Below are positions 1 to 7,788 of a stretch of 27,939 nucleotides of DNA, piece by piece. Positions within the stretch are counted from its first letter, which is position 1; every line of letters begins with the position of its first letter. The DNA lies in the NCBI GenBank assembly GCA_002293425.1, contig DBDE01000046.1:1-27939 (forward strand). The letters are read 5' to 3'. The position numbers and the translations under genes were made by a program. This DNA comes from Alistipes sp. UBA940 (GTDB lineage Bacteria; Bacteroidota; Bacteroidia; Bacteroidales; Rikenellaceae). The notes beneath the pieces are model-generated. The model saw only the letters and a program-made list of their open reading frames with translations. It was not told where the DNA came from and ran no database searches.

Positions 1-6
1 TAGCAG

Positions 7-30
7 GCTACGCGACGCCCAAGTTACGCG
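7..30 (+). repeat. Core motif of intergenic element (left-edge copy)
   Basis: GCTACGCGACGCCCAAG is followed by TTACGCG. The same sequence with one change (CTACGCG in place of TTACGCG) occurs at 6541-6564, where it directly follows a heptamer array. The flanking array of this copy would lie left of the window. It sits just beyond the 3' end of the MFS gene (stop at 68). Nothing else is seen in positions 1-67. Confidence 0.7.
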
Positions 31-67
31 CAACAAGCGATCAATGAGCAGAGCTATTGGAGGGAAG

Positions 68-1276
68 TCACCTCAACTTATTGCGATGGAAGTGGGGCGC
101 AACATAAAAACGAAACCAGCAAATGGCTATCAAAGCCAGCGCAATATCGACATAATATATCGACTCCAACCCCCAATGCTCGGCAATCCGGCCGCCAAAA
201 AACATCCCCGTTCCCAAACCCACATCCCAACCCGTCAAATAGGTCGCATTGGCCGTCGCCCGCCGATCGTTCGGCGCAAGGTTGACAAACAACGTGTTCG
301 AAGCCGGAAACATCGTCCCATAGCCAAAACCCAAAAACAACGCCGCCGCAAAATAAACCCCATACCCCAACACAACTCCCCGACCAGCCGCAAAAGCCAG
401 CCCAGCCTCGCACAAAATACCAACCAACACCACCACCATCCCCTGAAATATCACCTGGGTTATCTGCCCCCGATCGACCCGCTTACCGCTGCCGATCCTC
501 GAAACTATCAACCCCACCGCCATCACCGTGAAAAAGTAACCCGTGTTGGCGGTCAGTCCCAGCTCGCGGGCGTGCATAGCGATAAAAGTCATCGTCATAC
601 CCCACGGAATGGAGAAAAGCATCATCGCACCCGCCGCCGGAAGTCCCTTGCGAAGTATGAAGCGGTCGAGCGACGCACCCATCGGACTGGTTCGCGGTAT
701 CTTGCGCGGAGCCCTCACACTGACGGCGAAACAAAGCCCTATCCCTCCCGAAACAAGAGCGGTGTAAAATATACTATCATAGTTCCCCGACGAGGCGATA
801 AACAGCCCCAACATAGGGCCGATGCTCATCGCCAAATTGTTCATCACCCCATAATAGCCCAGCCCCTCGCCCCGCCGCGACGAGGGCATAATGTCGATCA
901 CCAGCGTGTTGCCCGTCGTGCCCACCACCCCCAGCGCGAGCCCGTGCATAACCCGCAGAATGCCGAACATCACCAGCGTACCCGCCACCAAATAGCCCAC
1001 AAACAACGAAATGAACAGAAAATAGGCCGCTATATAGATGGGTTTACGCGAAAAAGTGTCGGCAATCCACCCCGCAAAAGGACGAACACACAGCACCGCA
1101 ATGGTATAACACGAAACAATGACCCCGATGACCGCCTTCCCGGCCTCGAACTTATCTATCAGGTAGAAAGGGAGAGTGGGTACGAGTGTATAAAACGCAA
1201 AAGCCATCAGGAAGTTGGCCGCGCACATCGTCACATAGTCGCGTGTCCACAGTTTGTCGACGTGAGTCCGGCTCAT
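68..1276 (-). CDS. MFS transporter, 12-TM type
   Basis: This 402-residue hydrophobic protein has the length and hydropathy of a 12-helix major facilitator. The first half carries the loop 2-3 signature region (GWIADTFSRKPIYIAAY, around residues 70-86), and a charged central linker (RAPRKIPRTSP) separates the two six-helix halves. The fold predicts proton-coupled transport, probably efflux, of a small molecule across the inner membrane; the substrate cannot be read from the sequence. The start ATG overlaps the stop of the upstream ribD-like gene by ATGA, so the two are translationally coupled. Coupling to a riboflavin gene makes a flavin-related substrate conceivable, but this is only context. 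The stop lies close to a repeat core at the left edge. Confidence 0.9.
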   Translation of the reverse strand: MSRTHVDKLWTRDYVTMCAANFLMAFAFYTLVPTLPFYLIDKFEAGKAVIGVIVSCYTIAVLCVRPFAGWIADTFSRKPIYIAAYFLFISLFVGYLVAGTLVMFGILRVMHGLALGVVGTTGNTLVIDIMPSSRRGEGLGYYGVMNNLAMSIGPMLGLFIASSGNYDSIFYTALVSGGIGLCFAVSVRAPRKIPRTSPMGASLDRFILRKGLPAAGAMMLFSIPWGMTMTFIAMHARELGLTANTGYFFTVMAVGLIVSRIGSGKRVDRGQITQVIFQGMVVVLVGILCEAGLAFAAGRGVVLGYGVYFAAALFLGFGYGTMFPASNTLFVNLAPNDRRATANATYLTGWDVGLGTGMFFGGRIAEHWGLESIYYVDIALALIAICWFRFYVAPHFHRNKLR

Positions 1277-2349
1277 TTGCCGACGATATGACGGTTCAGG
1301 GCAAACACTTCGTCGGCGAACTCGGGAAGCTCTATCACCTCGATGCCTGCCTCACTCAGCAACTGTTCGCTTTTACATCGGGCGAAGTTGTCGGGCTCGG
1401 AAAGGGCAAACACCACCCGCCCGAAGCCGTGCTCGATTATCAACTGGGCACACGAAACGGGTTTCGATCGGCGCATCGAGCAGGGCTCTATCGTGGAGTA
1501 CATCGTGGCACCCTTCAAATCGACCCCTGCCGCCAAAGCCTTGGCAATAGCCTCCTCCTCGGCGTGGTTCAACGGATCGTTCTCGCCCGTGTAGCCGTCG
1601 AAAATTTTATCGCCCGCCACGATCACCGCCCCCACCCTGTATCTTTCGTTCACCGGAGTGGCCATACTTGCGTTGTGCATCGCTCGGGAAATCTGAACAC
1701 AATCTATTCTGTACTGCGTCCGGTTCTCGAAGTGCAGCACCGCGGTTTGCCCCAGCCTCTCGGTCTTGACCAGCTTCATAGGCGGATAATCGCCGTCCAG
1801 CACCAGCCTCGCCGCACGCTCGTCGGCCACAAACACGGGCGCAACACCCAACCGGAACTCGTCCCAAACCCTTTCGGCCAAAAACATCGACAGCACCCTG
1901 CTCCCCCCCTCGACCATCAGCGTCTTCACCCCCATCTTCTGCAAAGCCATCAAAATAACGTTGGCCGTCAACTCGGGTCGCGAAACTATCGTCGCCACCT
2001 CGCCCAGCTCGCCCGACAACATCCCCGTGGTGAAGATAACCTTCTCTCCCTGCCCCTCGGTAAAGAACTTCAATGCGGGGTCCAGATCGCCGCTTCCACT
2101 CACCGTCACCTTCATAATGTCGGCACTGCGCCCCTCGGCAAGGCGTTTTTTGCGCAACTTGGGATTGCGGATAACCAGCGAAGGGTTGTCCTGTCTCAAC
2201 GTCTCCGCCCCGACCAGGATCGCATCGCATTCCGCCCTGAGCGCATAGATAGCCCTCCAATCTTCGGGACTGGACAAAATCAGCCTGTCGCCGCCATAGC
2301 TGTCCAAATAGCCGTCGGCCGAGATCGCCGCAGAAAGAATTATTCGCAT
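1273..2349 (-). CDS. ribD: Bifunctional RibD-type reductase-deaminase with inverted domain order
   Basis: Residues ~1-215 are a RibD_C/DHFR-like reductase: start MRIILSAAISADGYLD, then CDAILVGAETLRQDNP and a VEGG segment near 160. Residues ~215-358 are a cytidine-deaminase-fold domain with the zinc motif HAE and PC-x9-C (EPCSMRRSKPVSC). Canonical bacterial RibD has deaminase first and reductase second, with PC-x8-C. Together the domains should carry out the second and third steps of riboflavin synthesis (deamination, then side-chain reduction). I chose ATG 2349 over an upstream in-frame ATG at 2418 because the reductase domain begins there and it overlaps the phosphoesterase stop by 10 nt. 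ATGA overlap couples it to the MFS gene downstream. ribBA and ribH lie elsewhere in the window. It could instead act on a related pyrimidine, but both active sites look intact. Confidence 0.82.
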   Translation of the reverse strand: MRIILSAAISADGYLDSYGGDRLILSSPEDWRAIYALRAECDAILVGAETLRQDNPSLVIRNPKLRKKRLAEGRSADIMKVTVSGSGDLDPALKFFTEGQGEKVIFTTGMLSGELGEVATIVSRPELTANVILMALQKMGVKTLMVEGGSRVLSMFLAERVWDEFRLGVAPVFVADERAARLVLDGDYPPMKLVKTERLGQTAVLHFENRTQYRIDCVQISRAMHNASMATPVNERYRVGAVIVAGDKIFDGYTGENDPLNHAEEEAIAKALAAGVDLKGATMYSTIEPCSMRRSKPVSCAQLIIEHGFGRVVFALSEPDNFARCKSEQLLSEAGIEVIELPEFADEVFALNRHIVGK

Positions 2350-3542
2350 CGCTTCAAAGTAAAAATTGTAAGTTCGGGTCTCACTCCGCTTCCCAGACGC
2401 ATCGGATAACCCACACACCCTATACCATCGTTGACGTAAAGGCGGCGGCCCGACACATCGTCGGCAACATACAGCCCGCTCCAGTAACTATACATCAATC
2501 GCGCCAAAGACCACGGACGCCCGCCGAAAAAACTCAATTTCATCTGCATCGCGTGCGTATGTCCGCTCAGGGTCACGTCTCCCCTGTTTCGCCGATAAAT
2601 TTCGCCCCACAGCTCGGGCGTGTGCGACAGCACGATATTGAACGCCGCCGTATCCGTACCACCGAACGCCGCCTCGAAATCGACCCCCGCCATAGCGTCG
2701 TTGTTGCCGTTATGGGCCCTGCCGCTCGGATAGTCCAACCCCGTCAAAAGCAGCGAATCCGCCCCGCGGCGTATCCATACCGAGCGGTCGGACAACACGT
2801 GCCACCCCATCGCCATAACTTTATCGGTCAACAGCGCAAGGTTCTGTTGCGGCGTGAGGGCATAGTCGTCGATATAGAACCCCAGGTCGTGATTGCCCCA
2901 CACCGAGTAGACCGGAGCCTCGATGGAACAGAGAACGGCGGCCGCCTCGTCGGTCAGTTCGCTGTGGTCGATATTCACCAGATCGCCCGTGCTCACCACA
3001 ATATCCGGATCCAGATCGTTAATAGTATCAACAACCCGCTCCAGCATAGATGTACTCACGGTCGTGCCCAGATGCACGTCCGAAAATTGCACTATCCTGT
3101 ACCCGTCGAACGCCTCGGACACCCGCGGCGAACATATCTCCACCTCGGTCGTCCGCAGCTGGGTACGCCACACCGTCGCCCCCAGCACCATCATCACCGC
3201 CGACACCGCCCCCGCAGCCCCCATCGTCCAACGAAAAACAACCGAACGGCGGCGAATAACCAAACGTATCAAAAAATCCAACAACCCCCCGACCAGATAC
3301 AACAACTTGGGAACGGCAAGAAGAAAAAATGCCCACACCATCCACATAATGGCGACAATGTTCCGGTCCCCCGCCCCGTAAATATGCAATGCCGCAAGAA
3401 CTCCCAAATCGGAAACCACGGCAAAAACGATGTAGCCCACCCTCACGGCTATGCGCTTCGAATGCCAACAAACAACGCTTTTGTAGATATATCCGTCCGC
3501 CGACAGAGCGGCGATGCAGAGCAAAAGAATGTACAACCTCAC
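2340..3542 (-). CDS. Membrane-anchored calcineurin-like metallophosphoesterase
   Basis: The first ~130 residues contain about four hydrophobic helices, and the rest is a calcineurin-like phosphoesterase domain with the metal-binding motifs in order: SDVHLG, STGDLVN, GNHD, LSHTPE and SGHTHAMQ. This matches the YkuE/YaeI-like membrane phosphoesterases of Bacteroidales; substrates could be nucleotide-linked or lipid phosphates, which the sequence does not settle. I prefer the GTG at 3542 (protein start MRLYILLLCIAAL). A TTG at 3614 would extend the frame into the divergent trpB start region and has an unlikely leader. It is the first gene of a three-gene minus-strand unit with ribD and the MFS permease. 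Confidence 0.85.
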   Translation of the reverse strand: MRLYILLLCIAALSADGYIYKSVVCWHSKRIAVRVGYIVFAVVSDLGVLAALHIYGAGDRNIVAIMWMVWAFFLLAVPKLLYLVGGLLDFLIRLVIRRRSVVFRWTMGAAGAVSAVMMVLGATVWRTQLRTTEVEICSPRVSEAFDGYRIVQFSDVHLGTTVSTSMLERVVDTINDLDPDIVVSTGDLVNIDHSELTDEAAAVLCSIEAPVYSVWGNHDLGFYIDDYALTPQQNLALLTDKVMAMGWHVLSDRSVWIRRGADSLLLTGLDYPSGRAHNGNNDAMAGVDFEAAFGGTDTAAFNIVLSHTPELWGEIYRRNRGDVTLSGHTHAMQMKLSFFGGRPWSLARLMYSYWSGLYVADDVSGRRLYVNDGIGCVGYPMRLGSGVRPELTIFTLKRCE

Positions 3543-3563
3543 GATACCAAATAAAATTAAGCC

Positions 3564-3595
3564 TTGCAAAATTAACAAAAATTTAATTAATTTCG
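3564..3595 (+). promoter_or_regulatory. Bacteroidota-type promoter of trpB
   Basis: -33 box TTGC at 3564-3567 and -7 box TAATTTCG at 3588-3595, with 20 nt between them. The -7 box matches TAnnTTTG at 7 of 8 positions. Only nine bases separate the box from the trpB ATG. Confidence 0.6.
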
Positions 3596-3604
3596 CCCCT
3601 TGAT

Positions 3605-4969
3605 ATGAAGACAAAAAAGATTATTCTACCCGACGGCGAGATGCCGACCCGGTGGTACAATGTGGTGGCCGATATGCCGACACGGCCGCTGCCGATGCTC
3701 AATCCGGCCACCAAAGAGCCGGTGACTAAGGAGTTGATGAGTCGCATTTTTGTGGACGAACTGGTCGATCAGGAGCTGTCCGAGGATCGTTGGATCGAGA
3801 TTCCCGAGCGTGTGCAGGAGATATACAAGATTTGGCGGTGCACGCCGCTGGTACGGGCAACGGAATTGGAAAAAGCTTTGGATTTGCCCAAAGGTATAAA
3901 AATTTATTATAAGAACGAGAGCACTTCACCCGCCGGATCGCACAAGCCCAACAGTGCCGTGGCCCAGGCTTATTACGCCGCCAAGCAGGGGTTGAAGCGC
4001 ATCACGACCGAGACGGGCGGCGGCCAATGGGGTTCGGCACTGTCGATGGCGAGTGCTATGTTCGGCCTCGACCTGCGGGTCTATATGGTGAAGGTGAGCT
4101 ATCAGCAGAAGCCCTATCGGGGATTGATGATGAACACGTGGGGGGCCGATGTGTTTCCCTCGCCCAGCGACACGACCGAGGCGGGACGTGCCGCACTTGC
4201 CCGCGACCCCGATGACGGCGGTTCGCTGGGAACGGCGGTGAGTGAGGCGGTGGAGATGGTGATGACCCACCCCGATGCGCGTTATTGTCTGGGCAGCGTG
4301 TTGAACCACGTGGTGTTGCACCAGACGGTCATCGGCGAGGAGGCGTTGCGGCAGTTCGAGATCGCGGGCGACTATCCCGACGTGGTGATAGGATGCTTTG
4401 GGGGCGGTAGCAATTTCGGCGGCATTGCTTATCCGTTCCTGCGCGAAAACCTTGTTAACGGGCGCAAGACGCGGTTGATCGCCGCCGAGCCGACAAGTTG
4501 TCCGAAGCTGACCAGGGGTAAGTTCGAGTACGATTTCGGCGACCTTGCGGGGTTCACGCCGCTCATTCCGATGTTTACGTTGGGTCACGAGTTCCATCCG
4601 GCCGATATTCACGCGGGCGGACTGCGCTATCACGGCGCGGGGATGACGGCTTCGCAACTTCTGCGCGACGGGCTGTTCGAGGCGGTGGACATCGACCAGG
4701 TGGAGTCGCTGGCGGCGGGGGTGCTGTTTGCCAAGACCGAAGGGATTATTCCCGCACCGGAGAGCACCCACGCCATTTATGCCGCAATTGTGGAGGCCCA
4801 GCGGGCCCAGGAGGCGGGCGAGGAGAAAACGATTGTTTTCAACCTTTCGGGCCACGGGGTTATCGATCTTTATGCTTATGAGCAATATTTGGCGGGAGCT
4901 TTGAAAAACACTGTTCTTTCGGATGCGGAAATTGCCAAGACTATCGATACGCTGGAAAAATTGGTATGA
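3605..4969 (+). CDS. trpB: TrpB2-type tryptophan synthase beta subunit
   Basis: 454 residues, longer than the ~400-residue TrpB1. It carries TrpB2 hallmarks: an N-terminal extension, the PLP-lysine motif AGSHKPNSA (K114), TETGGGQWG around 136-144, and the phosphate-binding GGGSN around 265-269. It should condense indole with L-serine using PLP in the cytosol. TrpB2 enzymes often work without a TrpA partner, and no trpA or other trp gene is seen here, which supports an indole-salvage or moonlighting role rather than a place in the trp operon. It has its own short-leader promoter. The stop overlaps the start of the following DUF4491 gene by ATGA. Family assignment is strong; physiological role is inferred. 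Confidence 0.93.
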   Translation: MKTKKIILPDGEMPTRWYNVVADMPTRPLPMLNPATKEPVTKELMSRIFVDELVDQELSEDRWIEIPERVQEIYKIWRCTPLVRATELEKALDLPKGIKIYYKNESTSPAGSHKPNSAVAQAYYAAKQGLKRITTETGGGQWGSALSMASAMFGLDLRVYMVKVSYQQKPYRGLMMNTWGADVFPSPSDTTEAGRAALARDPDDGGSLGTAVSEAVEMVMTHPDARYCLGSVLNHVVLHQTVIGEEALRQFEIAGDYPDVVIGCFGGGSNFGGIAYPFLRENLVNGRKTRLIAAEPTSCPKLTRGKFEYDFGDLAGFTPLIPMFTLGHEFHPADIHAGGLRYHGAGMTASQLLRDGLFEAVDIDQVESLAAGVLFAKTEGIIPAPESTHAIYAAIVEAQRAQEAGEEKTIVFNLSGHGVIDLYAYEQYLAGALKNTVLSDAEIAKTIDTLEKLV

Positions 4970-5238
4970 CAGGCCTCATTATAGGATTCTGTACGTTTTT
5001 AATAATCGGCCTCTTTCACCCGTTAGTCATCAAGGGCGAGTACTATTTCGGGGTGCGCGTGTGGTGGGCGTTTTTGGTGGCGGGTGTGATGGCTTTGGCC
5101 GCGAGTTTGTGGGTGAGAGGGGTTATTGTTTCTTCTTTGTTAGGTGTTTCGGGGTTCACCTGTCTGTGGAGCATACACGAGGTTTTTGCCCAACGCCGCC
5201 GGGTGGAAAAAGGATGGTTTCCGAAAAAGGATAAATAA
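4966..5238 (+). CDS. DUF4491 small membrane protein
   Basis: A 90-residue protein with three hydrophobic helices (about 3-18, 28-47 and 49-66) and a polar tail. GLFHPLVIKGEYYFG, WSIHEVF and KGWFPK are recognisable DUF4491 features. Function is unknown; it should sit in the inner membrane. It begins inside the trpB stop (ATGA overlap) and ends six bases before rarA, so the three genes are probably co-transcribed. A second frame from 4923 covers the same region but starts inside trpB and shows no family match, so it was not called. Confidence 0.85.
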   Translation: MTGLIIGFCTFLIIGLFHPLVIKGEYYFGVRVWWAFLVAGVMALAASLWVRGVIVSSLLGVSGFTCLWSIHEVFAQRRRVEKGWFPKKDK

Positions 5239-5244
5239 TTTTTT

Positions 5245-6513
5245 ATGCAACCGTTAGCTGAACGTTTACGCCCCACGACTCTGGACGAGTACATCGGCCA
5301 GCAGCATCTGGTCGGCCCGAACGGCGTGTTCCGGCGGTTTATGGAGACGGGCAATGTCCCCTCGTTCATCCTGTGGGGCCCGCCCGGAGTGGGTAAAACC
5401 ACTCTGGCACGCATTGTGGCCAACGAGCTTCAGCGGCCGTTCTACACCCTTTCGGCCGTCTCGGCGGGGGTGAAAGATGTCAGGGAGGCGATAGATAGTG
5501 CCCGCAAGCAGAAGTTTTTCAACACCCCCTCGCCGTTCCTCTTCATCGACGAAATCCACCGTTTCAACAAGTCGCAGCAGGACTCGCTGCTGGGTGCGGT
5601 CGAGCAGGGAGTGATAACGCTCATCGGCGCGACCACCGAGAACCCCTCTTTCGAGGTCATCTCGCCGCTGTTGTCGCGCTGCCAGGTCTACGTCCTGCAA
5701 CCGATGAACGACGCCGAGTTGCAAACCCTGCTCGACAGGGCCGTCACGACCGACAACGAGCTGAAAAAGCGGGGCGTGGAGATCGTCGAGACCGAGGCGT
5801 TGTTCCGGTTCAGCGGCGGCGATGCGCGAAAACTGCTCAACATAATAGATATTCTGGCCGCCACCACGGATGGCAAAATAGTCATCTCCGACTCCGCCGT
5901 CACCGACGCGCTTCAGCAAAACATTGCGCTGTACGACAAGAACGGCGAACAGCACTACGACGTCATTTCGGCCTTCATCAAGAGCGTCCGCGGGAGCGAT
6001 CCGAACGCCGCGGTCTACTATCTGGCGCGGATGCTGGCGGGAGGCGAGGAACCGCGGTTCATTGCCCGCCGGTTGGCCATTCTTGCCGCCGAGGATATAG
6101 GTCTGGCCAACCCCAACGCGTTGTTGATGGCCAATGCGGCGTTCGACATTGTGCACAAGATCGGGATGCCCGAGGCGCGCATCGTTCTGTCCGAAGCCAC
6201 GGTCTATCTGGCTAATTCACCCAAGAGCAATGCATCGTATATGGCCATCGAACGGGCGATGGGCTTAGTCAATAACGACACGGCGAACCGTCCCGTGCCG
6301 CTTCACATTCGCAATGCACCGACGCAGTTGATGAAGGATTTGGATTATCACAAGGGGTACAAGTACGCCCACGACTTCGAGGGCGGGTTTGCCGATCTCG
6401 AATTTATGCCTGCGGGGTTGGAGGGCACGCGCCTCTACGAGCCCAATCTCGATAATCCCACCGAGGCCAAATTCGCCGAGCGCATCAAAAAACTGTGGCG
6501 CGGAAAGTACTGA
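5245..6513 (+). CDS. rarA: Replication-associated recombination protein RarA (MgsA), AAA+ ATPase
   Basis: 422 residues with the RarA domain order. The N-terminal AAA+ module has Walker A GPPGVGKTT (45-53), Walker B FLFIDEIHRFNKSQQD (around 98-113) and sensor I GATTENPSF. A helical lid and the C-terminal tetramerisation region follow (ARRLAILAAEDIGLANP, KSNASYMAIERA). RarA acts at stalled replication forks and single-strand gaps. The start RPTTLDEYIGQQHLVG is typical. It is third in the trpB unit. The stop TGA directly touches a heptamer array, the start of a 200-bp composite intergenic element. Confidence 0.97.
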   Translation: MQPLAERLRPTTLDEYIGQQHLVGPNGVFRRFMETGNVPSFILWGPPGVGKTTLARIVANELQRPFYTLSAVSAGVKDVREAIDSARKQKFFNTPSPFLFIDEIHRFNKSQQDSLLGAVEQGVITLIGATTENPSFEVISPLLSRCQVYVLQPMNDAELQTLLDRAVTTDNELKKRGVEIVETEALFRFSGGDARKLLNIIDILAATTDGKIVISDSAVTDALQQNIALYDKNGEQHYDVISAFIKSVRGSDPNAAVYYLARMLAGGEEPRFIARRLAILAAEDIGLANPNALLMANAAFDIVHKIGMPEARIVLSEATVYLANSPKSNASYMAIERAMGLVNNDTANRPVPLHIRNAPTQLMKDLDYHKGYKYAHDFEGGFADLEFMPAGLEGTRLYEPNLDNPTEAKFAERIKKLWRGKY

Positions 6514-6722
6514 TTAGCGATTAACGATTAGTGATTAATAGCTACGCGACGCCCAAGCTACGCGGAACAGCTAACGCGTAATCGTCATTCCGAACGAATG
6601 TGAGGAATCTACCGGATATTTCTTTTCGACTTGCGAATGCAAGTCGATCGGCCGCCTGAAGGGCGGGAGGCGGCCGAAAAAAATATCGCGTAGCCCAACT
6701 CTTAACTCTTAGTTCTTAACTA
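6512..6722 (+). repeat. Composite intergenic element with inward-facing heptamer arrays
   Basis: This fills the gap between the convergent rarA and floA. From the left: four heptamers of type GATTANN (6512-6539), core GCTACGCGACGCCCAAG plus CTACGCG (6541-6564), a CGTCATTCCGAACGAATG segment (6583-6600) resembling the widespread intergenic repeat that translates as CHSERSEES, two hairpins (6626-6677), an A run, the reversed core CGCGTAGC (6687-6694), and reversed heptamers CTTANYT (6701-6721). Both arrays point inward, so the whole resembles a short non-autonomous element with repetitive termini. It touches the stop codons of both genes. Confidence 0.75.
6626..6683. repeat. Paired hairpin A
   Basis: Small hairpin TCGACTTGC/GCAAGTCGA with a 4-nt loop (6626-6647), immediately followed by large hairpin TCGGCCGCCT/AGGCGGCCGA with a 10-nt loop (6648-6677) and A6 to 6683. 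It lies between convergent genes, so a role as a terminator for floA (read on the minus strand, where the run would precede the stem) is poor. For rarA there is no T run after the stem. It is one of five paired hairpins in the window. Confidence 0.8.
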
Positions 6723-7694
6723 CTTCTTGGTCGAGTCGGGTTTCCCGCCGATGCTTTCGCGCATGGCCGTGTCGGCCTGAATGTTCTGGAACTTATAATA
6801 GTCCATAATCCCCAAATTGCCGCTCCGGAACGCCTCGGCCATAGCCAGCGGAACCTCCGCCTCGGCCAAAATCACCTTGGCACGCGCATCCTGGGCCTTA
6901 GCGCGGTTCTCGGCCTCGTGAGCCACCGCCATCGCGCGCTTCTCCTCGGCCTTGGCCTGCGCAATATTCTTGTCGGCATTGGCCTGGTCTATCTGCAACT
7001 CGGCACCGATGTTCTTCCCCACATCCACATCGGCAATGTCTATCGACAATATTTCGAACGCCGTACCTGCATCCAACCCCTTTTCAAGCACCACGCGCGA
7101 AATCGAGTCGGGATTCTCCAACACCTGTTCGTGGCTCGTTGCCGATCCGATGCTCGACACGATGCCCTCACCCACACGCGCCAGAATGGTCTCCTCGCCC
7201 GCTCCGCCGACCAGCTGACGGATATTGGTCCTGACCGTCACCCGCGCCTTGGCAATGAGCTGAATGCCGTTTTTCGCCACCGCCGAAACGGGCGGAGTGT
7301 TGATAACCTTGGGCGTGACCGACATCTGCACCGCCTCATACACATTCCTCCCTGCAAGGTCGATGGCCGTCGCCTTCTTGAAGTCGAGGTCTATACCCGC
7401 CTTTTCGGCCGAGATCAACGCATTGACGACATTCACCACATTGCCCTTGGCCATATAGTGGGCTTCGAGTTCGTTGGTGTTGAGCGTCAACCCAGCTTTC
7501 GTGCCGGTGATCATTGCGTTGACAATCACCGACGGCGGAACCTTACGCCAGCGCATCAACACGAGCTGAAGCAATCCAACCCTCACCCCCGAGATCTGGG
7601 CATTGAACCACAGCCCGATGGGCACAAAGTACAAGAAAATACACAACAGGACAAACGCCACAACGACGATGACCCCAATCATAACAGGTTCCAT
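6720..7694 (-). CDS. floA: Flotillin-like protein FloA (SPFH/UPF0365 family)
   Basis: 324 residues. A hydrophobic N-terminal anchor (VMIGVIVVVAFVLLCIFLYFV, about 4-24) precedes an SPFH core and a long alanine/glutamate-rich helical region (about 210-280, NIAQAKAEEKRAMAVAHEAE). This is the FloA/YqfA type, which scaffolds functional membrane microdomains. An NfeD partner gene lies immediately upstream, the classical SPFH-NfeD pairing. The ~95-bp gap to nfeD contains a heptamer array and a paired hairpin rather than a promoter I can recognise. Its stop codon TAG is the first part of the reversed array of the composite intergenic element. Confidence 0.95.
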   Translation of the reverse strand: MEPVMIGVIVVVAFVLLCIFLYFVPIGLWFNAQISGVRVGLLQLVLMRWRKVPPSVIVNAMITGTKAGLTLNTNELEAHYMAKGNVVNVVNALISAEKAGIDLDFKKATAIDLAGRNVYEAVQMSVTPKVINTPPVSAVAKNGIQLIAKARVTVRTNIRQLVGGAGEETILARVGEGIVSSIGSATSHEQVLENPDSISRVVLEKGLDAGTAFEILSIDIADVDVGKNIGAELQIDQANADKNIAQAKAEEKRAMAVAHEAENRAKAQDARAKVILAEAEVPLAMAEAFRSGNLGIMDYYKFQNIQADTAMRESIGGKPDSTKK

Positions 7695-7701
7695 ATATTC
7701 A

Positions 7702-7783
7702 AGTTAAAAGTTAAAAACTAAAAGTGAAAAACTTTTCGGCCCGCTCCCGCGCTTTAGCGGGCCGAACGACTCCTGCGGAGTCG
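7702..7783. repeat. Heptamer array plus paired hairpin B between nfeD and floA
   Basis: Four heptamers AGTTAAA, AGTTAAA, AACTAAA, AGTGAAA (7702-7729) run straight into a large hairpin TTCGGCCCGCT/AGCGGGCCGAA (7735-7766) and then a small hairpin CGACTCC/tgc/GGAGTCG (7767-7783). The large hairpin including its loop is identical to the one at 25476-25507. It lies inside a probable two-gene operon, so it may set relative expression of nfeD and floA. Confidence 0.8.
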
Positions 7784-7788
7784 AAACA

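Noticed and set aside
3543..3614. TTG start at 3614 for the phosphoesterase
   Set aside because: It would overlap the trpB promoter and start, and adds an unlikely leader; GTG 3542 gives a normal first helix.
7735..7783. Simple rho-independent terminator
   Set aside because: The minus-strand gene flow would need T after the stem on that strand, which is not seen, and the element sits inside the nfeD-floA unit. Attenuation remains possible.
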